A stretch of DNA of 34,569 nt from CAZFER01 sp964517495 (lineage in GTDB: Bacteria > Hinthialibacterota > Hinthialibacteria > Hinthialibacterales > Hinthialibacteraceae): positions 1 to 34,569 of the forward strand of contig CAZFER010000069.1 in NCBI GenBank assembly GCA_964517495.1, in the 5' to 3' direction. The position numbers and the translations under genes are program-made. Positions 30,287 through 34,569 of this stretch are shown here, one piece after another. Within the stretch, counting starts at the first letter, position 1, and every line of letters begins with the position of its first letter. The notes under the pieces are model-generated. The model ran no database searches. It worked only from the letters and a program-made list of their open reading frames with translations, and was not told the origin of the DNA.

Positions 30287-32971
30287 ATGAACCAACCTCT
30301 CGCTGATGCCCATTCCAAGTTACAGGATCCGAATGTCACGATTCGTATGCAAGCCGTTGACGAGATCGAAATTGTACCACCTCATTATATGGATAATATC
30401 CCCGTCCTTATCAAGGATTTGAAAAGTTTAAATTCTCAACGACGTGAATCTGCCGCTGAGTATTTGGGCGGTAAAGGCCTGGAAGCCAAAGAAGCCATCC
30501 CAGCCTTGATCGAGGCCATGGACGACGAAGTGGAACATAACCGTGCCAAAATTGCTGAAGCTCTCGGTAAAATGGGACCAGCAGCCAAGGATGCAGTTCC
30601 CAAATTAATTGACGCCATCCTGGCGGAATATAAACAATACCAATGGGTGCCATCTTATGCCGCTCTTGCATTGGGAAATATCGGTGCGGAAGCCAAAGAA
30701 GCCGTTCCCGCTTTAATTCAGGTGCTTCGGGAAAAAAGAGCTAATTGCAATACGGAAGCTGTGTTGGCGTTGGGGAAAATTGGTGTCACCAGCGATGATG
30801 TTAACGCCATTTTGAATAAAGTTCTGAATGATGAGGTAGATTTTTTAATCCGTTTTTATGCTCATTATTCTCTCGTTCTTCTTGGTTTTCAAAGTGAAGA
30901 CCATATTTACAATTTCCTAAGGCAAACGTTCGAAAATCCTGATCCCAATGTACGACGCGACGCCGGTGAACGATTGACTGATTTTTGTATTGACAAAGAA
31001 ACATTAGGAGAGGAGTCATGCTACCTTATTCCTTTTTTGATTCAGGCTATGAAAGATGAGAATGAAGATGTTCGACATTATGCGGTTTGTGCTTGCAGGC
31101 CGATTAAGTCGAACAATCCGGAATTCATCCAAGCCTTGATCGAACGGCTTGATGATCCCGTCATGCATATCCGAAATAATGCCGCTGATATGTTAGCTTC
31201 CATCGGTCCAGAGGCGGAAGCGGCTGCGCCCGCCATGCTAAGATTGCTGCAAGATCCGGAAAATGACCAACGCTATATGGTGTCATATGCGTTACAGAGA
31301 ATCCAGGCAAAACCTGAAGTTGTTGTGCCTGTGCTTGTTAACAATTTTATTCGGAATAAAGATAACAGCATTTGGAATTCATTGATCCATTATGGAAAGT
31401 CACTTAAACCTTACATTCCCCAATTTATCAGTATATTGGAAAGTGAGGATCGAAAACGATGGCGATCCGCTGCCTGCATCCTCGGTGCAATCGGTCCGGA
31501 TGCCAAAGACGCAATCCCTGCATTAATCCGTGCATTGAACAATGAAGATAAGTGGATACGCCGAGATATGGCGCAAGCATTGGGCAATATTGGACCGGCA
31601 GCAGCGCAAGCGATTCCCGCTTTAATCAAATTATTAAATGATGAAGATGAGCATGTACGGAATCAGGTTGCTGCCAGCCTCGGAAAAATGGGGGAAAAGG
31701 CTGAATCCGCCGTTCCTGCATTAATCGAATTGCTAAAAGATGATGTGGAAAATGTCCGTATGGCGGCAATTACCGCTTTGGCTGAAGTGGGAGAAAAAGC
31801 GCAGCAGGCGCTGCCAGCCCTTTATAAATCCCTGGAGGATAAAGAAAACAGCATTCGCCATGCAGCGGCACGCACGATAGCAAAAATCGCTCCCGTTGAA
31901 CCTGATAAAATTACTAAAGTGATCAGCGCGCTGGAGGATCAGGATATTACCTATTTGAAAATCGTGATGAATATCGGAGGAAAAGATTACCATGGGGCGG
32001 GAGAGGCTGTGCCTGTCCTCATCGATTTACTGAATCATGAGGATCAAAACGCGGTCAAATATGCCTCGATTCGTTTGGCTATTTTTGAAGGTGAATCCCG
32101 CGAGGGAATCCCGGTCTTTCTCGACATGCTGAATAGCCCTGACAAACTTTCCAAACGAAAAGCATTACAAATTTTCTATATATTTAACCGCTATATTTTT
32201 GAAGACGATCAAGACGTCATCTCTGCTCTTGCTCAAACATTGGAGAATCCTGACCCTGAAATTCGAATTCAAACGCTTAAAGTTCTTACTGAACTTGGTC
32301 CTAAGGCAAAAGCCGCGATCCCAAACATTTTTTCTGCCTTTATCGATCCAAATATGAATATTCGTTTTGCGGCGGATAATGCTCTTAGGGCGATGGGTAA
32401 AGAAGCCGTGCCCTTTTTGATGAAAGTACTTCTTAATGATAATGAGGTGTTACGCTGTTTTGCGGCAGGCGCCCTGGGCCTTATCGGTCCGGATGCAAAA
32501 GAAGCGGTGCCCACATTAACCGTTCTTATGCAGGATTCCCGCCCACGAGTTCGGAAGGCGGCGGTGAGTGCATTGGGATTGATCGGCTCGGAAGCCCAAA
32601 CGGCCATACCTACCCTAATCGCCGGATTGGGCGATCCCGAATGGGAAGTACGGGATGGCAGCGTGAGGACACTTCGCTTAATCGGTGAACCCGCGATTTC
32701 TGCCTTGGTTAAAGCACTAACGCATGAACAACCTAAAATCCGTATGAACGCGGCTGTATCCCTCGGCAATATGGGCTATCCCGCGAAAGATACTCTCCCC
32801 GCTTTGGAAGAACTGGCCAACGATCCGGATCCCGAAGTGAGCCAACGTGCCCAAACAGCCGTCATCCAAATCAAAAATGCCTTATCACCTCCCTCAGAAT
32901 ATGGAGAAGTTGGGCTACTCAGCCAGGAGGAAATCAACGCATTGCTCCTCGGCGGCATGGCTGATGAATGA
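30287..32971 (+). CDS. Large HEAT-repeat protein with a FliM-like C-terminal peptide
   Basis: About 894 residues from the ATG at 30287, which GAGGG precedes by 8 bases; an ATG at 30245 would add 14. Nearly the whole protein consists of PBS-lyase/HEAT-like repeats of about 37-39 residues with the pattern 'A.PALI..L.D....VR..AA.ALG.IGP.A' (for example 'AIPALIRALNNEDKWIRRDM', 'AVPALIELLKDDVENVRMAA'), some 20 or more copies, forming a cytoplasmic solenoid. There is no signal peptide, membrane segment or catalytic domain. The last 23 residues leave the repeat pattern and contain 'GLLSQEEINALLLGG', the same pattern as the CheY-binding N-terminus of FliM ('LSQxEIDALL'). Binding of a response regulator is my inference. 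Genes for flagella or chemotaxis are not in the window. Confidence 0.8.
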   Translation: MNQPLADAHSKLQDPNVTIRMQAVDEIEIVPPHYMDNIPVLIKDLKSLNSQRRESAAEYLGGKGLEAKEAIPALIEAMDDEVEHNRAKIAEALGKMGPAAKDAVPKLIDAILAEYKQYQWVPSYAALALGNIGAEAKEAVPALIQVLREKRANCNTEAVLALGKIGVTSDDVNAILNKVLNDEVDFLIRFYAHYSLVLLGFQSEDHIYNFLRQTFENPDPNVRRDAGERLTDFCIDKETLGEESCYLIPFLIQAMKDENEDVRHYAVCACRPIKSNNPEFIQALIERLDDPVMHIRNNAADMLASIGPEAEAAAPAMLRLLQDPENDQRYMVSYALQRIQAKPEVVVPVLVNNFIRNKDNSIWNSLIHYGKSLKPYIPQFISILESEDRKRWRSAACILGAIGPDAKDAIPALIRALNNEDKWIRRDMAQALGNIGPAAAQAIPALIKLLNDEDEHVRNQVAASLGKMGEKAESAVPALIELLKDDVENVRMAAITALAEVGEKAQQALPALYKSLEDKENSIRHAAARTIAKIAPVEPDKITKVISALEDQDITYLKIVMNIGGKDYHGAGEAVPVLIDLLNHEDQNAVKYASIRLAIFEGESREGIPVFLDMLNSPDKLSKRKALQIFYIFNRYIFEDDQDVISALAQTLENPDPEIRIQTLKVLTELGPKAKAAIPNIFSAFIDPNMNIRFAADNALRAMGKEAVPFLMKVLLNDNEVLRCFAAGALGLIGPDAKEAVPTLTVLMQDSRPRVRKAAVSALGLIGSEAQTAIPTLIAGLGDPEWEVRDGSVRTLRLIGEPAISALVKALTHEQPKIRMNAAVSLGNMGYPAKDTLPALEELANDPDPEVSQRAQTAVIQIKNALSPPSEYGEVGLLSQEEINALLLGGMADE

Positions 32972-33030
32972 ACTGAATATAAGAATGGTAAATTCATCAT
33001 ACCTACAAAGATAGGTTGCCAACAAAAATA

Positions 33031-33059
33031 TTGCACTTTGTTATACAATGCATTATAAT
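33031..33059 (+). promoter_or_regulatory. Sigma-70 promoter of the TIR gene pair
   Basis: TTGCAC (33031-33036), a 17-base spacer and a perfect TATAAT (33054-33059) lie between the HEAT gene and the TIR gene. Transcription would begin near 33066 and leave a leader of about 34 bases. This indicates that the two downstream genes form a unit separate from the HEAT gene. Confidence 0.75.
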
Positions 33060-33099
33060 CAATGAATCAATAATTGAATTGAAAGTGTAATATTGTGAA

Positions 33100-33756
33100 A
33101 TGAGTATTGAAACTCAGAAATCCAAATATGATGTCGCCTTATCCTTTGCCCAGAAAAACCGCCCTGTAGCAGATTCATTGGCAAAGCGATTAACGGAGAA
33201 AGGACTTCATGTTTTTTATGAACCAGGGAACGTGGATTCCCTCTGGGGGCAGGATTTGCATGCACATTTAAATAGAATTTATCGTAATACCCGTATTTGT
33301 CTTATATTTTTATCCCTAGATTATACTCAAAATTCGCTGGCTTCTTTTGTGATGAAATACGCGGCCGCTCGTGCCTTGACCGATCCAACGTATCATCTTA
33401 TACCCATTCGATTGGATGATTCACCTATCCCATCCCAACTTCATTCTTTTATGTGCAGGGATGGACGGGATATCAACTCACATGAATTCATAAACGAAAT
33501 AGCTCAAAAAGTTCATCAAATTCAAGAAATAGAATGTCAAAATAGCTCTGAAACATTAACTGAATCCTATCATATTATTCCCCGTTATGATGGTTGGTCT
33601 GTGAAGCGTTCTGGCAGCTCTCGGGCAGTTCGGTTATTGCCTACCAAGGAAGAAGCGCTTAACTATGCCAAAGGAGTGCTTAAATCTTCCCCTTCACGAG
33701 AAATTATCATTCATAATCCCGATGGAAGTGTAAATGAACGCATAGGCCCTTCATAA
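33100..33756 (+). CDS. TIR-domain protein with C-terminal DUF2188; catalytic Glu missing
   Basis: A 218-residue protein. Residues 9-143 are a bacterial TIR domain: 'YDVALSFAQKNR' (beta A), 'GLHVFYEP' (beta B), 'DSLWGQDLHAHLNRIY' (47-61), 'CLIFLSLDY', and 'YHLIPIRLDDSPIP'. In NADase members of this family the helix after 'S..Y' carries W-x-x-x-E ('LWTNHE' in the form I remember), whose Glu is catalytic. Here the aligned residues are Leu80 and Val84 in 'NSLASFVMKYAAARA', so both key residues are lost while the rest of the helix is kept. Residues about 157-216 match DUF2188 ('YDGWSVKRSGSSRA', 'KEEALNYAKG', 'IIIHNPDGSVNERI'). The Shine-Dalgarno is weak, the promoter strong. The next gene's AAGGA abuts its stop. 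Likely a signalling or structural TIR, unless activity has moved. Confidence 0.82.
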   Translation: MSIETQKSKYDVALSFAQKNRPVADSLAKRLTEKGLHVFYEPGNVDSLWGQDLHAHLNRIYRNTRICLIFLSLDYTQNSLASFVMKYAAARALTDPTYHLIPIRLDDSPIPSQLHSFMCRDGRDINSHEFINEIAQKVHQIQEIECQNSSETLTESYHIIPRYDGWSVKRSGSSRAVRLLPTKEEALNYAKGVLKSSPSREIIIHNPDGSVNERIGPS

Positions 33757-33766
33757 AGGATACCCC

Positions 33767-34414
33767 ATGCACGAATTTGATCGACAGTTTGATTTTAACA
33801 TCTTTATTAACTGCCCCTTTGATGATGAATATAAACCGATTCTTCGTGCGATCCTTTTTACAATTGTATATTGCGGCTTAAATCCAAAAGTGGCTTCAAC
33901 CAATAGTGATTCCGGTGAAGTGCGTATCCGTAAAATCGCTAAATTGATCAAAGAATCAAAATATAGCATTCACGATATTTCCAGAATGGAAGCATTAACA
34001 CCAGGCGAACTTCCACGATTTAACCTTCCCTTTGAACTTGGATTTGATTTGGGTATTCGCGAATCCGCCTTTGAAAAATGGGCACAAAAACGCTGCTTAG
34101 TCTTGGAAAAAGAAGAGTATCGATTTCGCAAAGTCTTATCGGATATCTCTGGGAATGACATCAAGGCCCATCAAAACAGTCCTGAAAACGCTGTACGGCG
34201 ATTAAGACATTGGTTACTGGAAAATGTTCGGCATGATCTGCCCAGCGGAACACAAATATGGGAAGCCTATAATATTTTTAACGCTTCGCTTGGCAAAGAA
34301 CTAAAAATTCGAGGTTTTCAACAAAAAGACTTGGAGGATATGCCCATGTCAGAATTTATTAATTTCATCAATACATTATGTTCGCCCTCAGTATCCTTAC
34401 CGCCTGGTTCTTGA
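33767..34414 (+). CDS. Conserved protein of unknown function, TIR/deoxyribosyltransferase-like; partner of the TIR gene
   Basis: A 215-residue protein of a family I have seen widely in bacteria without a function. The N-terminal 150 residues look like a Rossmann-type fold: 'FNIFINCPFDDEYKPILRAI' (10-29), 'GLNPKVAS', 'RIRKIAKLIKESKYSIHDIS' (53-72) and 'LPRFNLPFELGFDLG' (82-96). The last of these resembles the Asn/Glu-containing segment of nucleoside deoxyribosyltransferase- and TIR-like nucleotide-binding proteins. 'CLVLEKEEYRFRKVLSDISG' and 'RRLRHWL' follow, then a helical tail. AAGGA overlaps the TIR gene's stop, 10 bases apart, so translation is coupled. With the TIR protein this may be a two-component defence or signalling pair; that is inference. 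Beyond it, 34415-34569 is AT-rich with no visible gene. Confidence 0.65.
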   Translation: MHEFDRQFDFNIFINCPFDDEYKPILRAILFTIVYCGLNPKVASTNSDSGEVRIRKIAKLIKESKYSIHDISRMEALTPGELPRFNLPFELGFDLGIRESAFEKWAQKRCLVLEKEEYRFRKVLSDISGNDIKAHQNSPENAVRRLRHWLLENVRHDLPSGTQIWEAYNIFNASLGKELKIRGFQQKDLEDMPMSEFINFINTLCSPSVSLPPGS

Positions 34415-34569
34415 CAAAGAAGTTTATGCTTCTGCGATTTAATATTTAATGACGATAATCAATTTGATCTAATATTTATTCGATTCTATTCTTGACTTTC
34501 TACACTGATTGAATGGATAATTCCTTTGTATCAGTATGAATGGTTATGATCTCATCTATCTGGTTCGGC

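Noticed and set aside
1..34569. CRISPR array, insertion sequence, prophage or integrase
   Set aside because: No regularly spaced direct repeats, no transposase- or integrase-like protein, and no phage structural genes were found on either strand.

Overview
The window looks like a chromosomal segment of a free-living, Gram-negative-type bacterium from a poorly cultivated lineage. Evidence for this is a type IV/II (pseudo)pilin whose C-terminal end resembles those common in genomes such as Sumerlaeota, Hydrogenedentes, Omnitrophota and neighbouring phyla, a GyrB with a long insert in its C-terminal half, an O-antigen-ligase-type membrane protein, the MEP isoprenoid pathway (dxr and an ispG-like gene), and many TPR and HEAT repeat proteins. 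I cannot place it to phylum with confidence. Base composition is moderate, except for one clearly AT-rich patch (about 12390-13500). There is no insertion sequence, CRISPR array or prophage.

Layout. 1-54: 5' part of a tRNA-Pro(CGG) on the minus strand, cut by the window edge. 122-790 (-): pilin with a recognisable promoter. 964-3742 (+): a cyclic-nucleotide-binding/PP2C phosphatase and a PMT/ArnT-like membrane glycosyltransferase, 10 bases apart. 3903-6239 (-): glutamine-dependent NAD synthetase followed by a small membrane-anchored HEAT-like protein. 6358-8184 (-): secreted protein resembling the heparinase-like toroid/beta fold. 8367-10877 (-): gyrB with a perfect consensus sigma-70 promoter, divergent from dxr (11224-12387, +). 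12500-14053 (+): accessory patch with a DCD-like/PD-(D/E)XK nuclease fusion, then a DUF4160-DUF2442 pair. 14379-18016 (+): a large secreted protein with a tandem duplication and a CBM9-like end, then an exported acidic protein. A shared terminator at 18041-18083 separates these from a minus-strand block: vWA/BatA-like protein, O-antigen ligase with TPRs, and an IspG-like protein, nearly overlapping; upstream of them prfA, prmC and a TPR protein. 25991-28717 (+): pyruvate phosphate dikinase with a strong hairpin after it, then a membrane-anchored SGNH hydrolase. 30287-32971 (+): a large HEAT-repeat protein. 33100-34414 (+): a TIR-DUF2188 protein and a partner gene behind a good promoter.

How the genes relate. 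Most of the window is housekeeping: NAD synthesis, DNA supercoiling, isoprenoids, translation termination (RF1 and its methylase) and PEP/pyruvate metabolism, with cell-surface genes among them. Four places stand out. (1) The gene at 12500 joins a DCD-like (PUA/EVE-like) reader domain, a fold I know mainly from plants, to a PD-(D/E)XK nuclease, as expected of a modification-sensing restriction enzyme. (2) The gene at 33100 is a TIR protein whose expected W-x-x-x-E catalytic motif is replaced (L80, V84), fused to DUF2188 and coupled to a conserved gene of unknown function. (3) The ispG-like gene stops exactly where the 4Fe-4S domain should begin. (4) The large HEAT protein ends in a peptide that matches the CheY-binding motif at the N-terminus of FliM. 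All functions are inferred from sequence patterns recalled by eye; no database search was possible.
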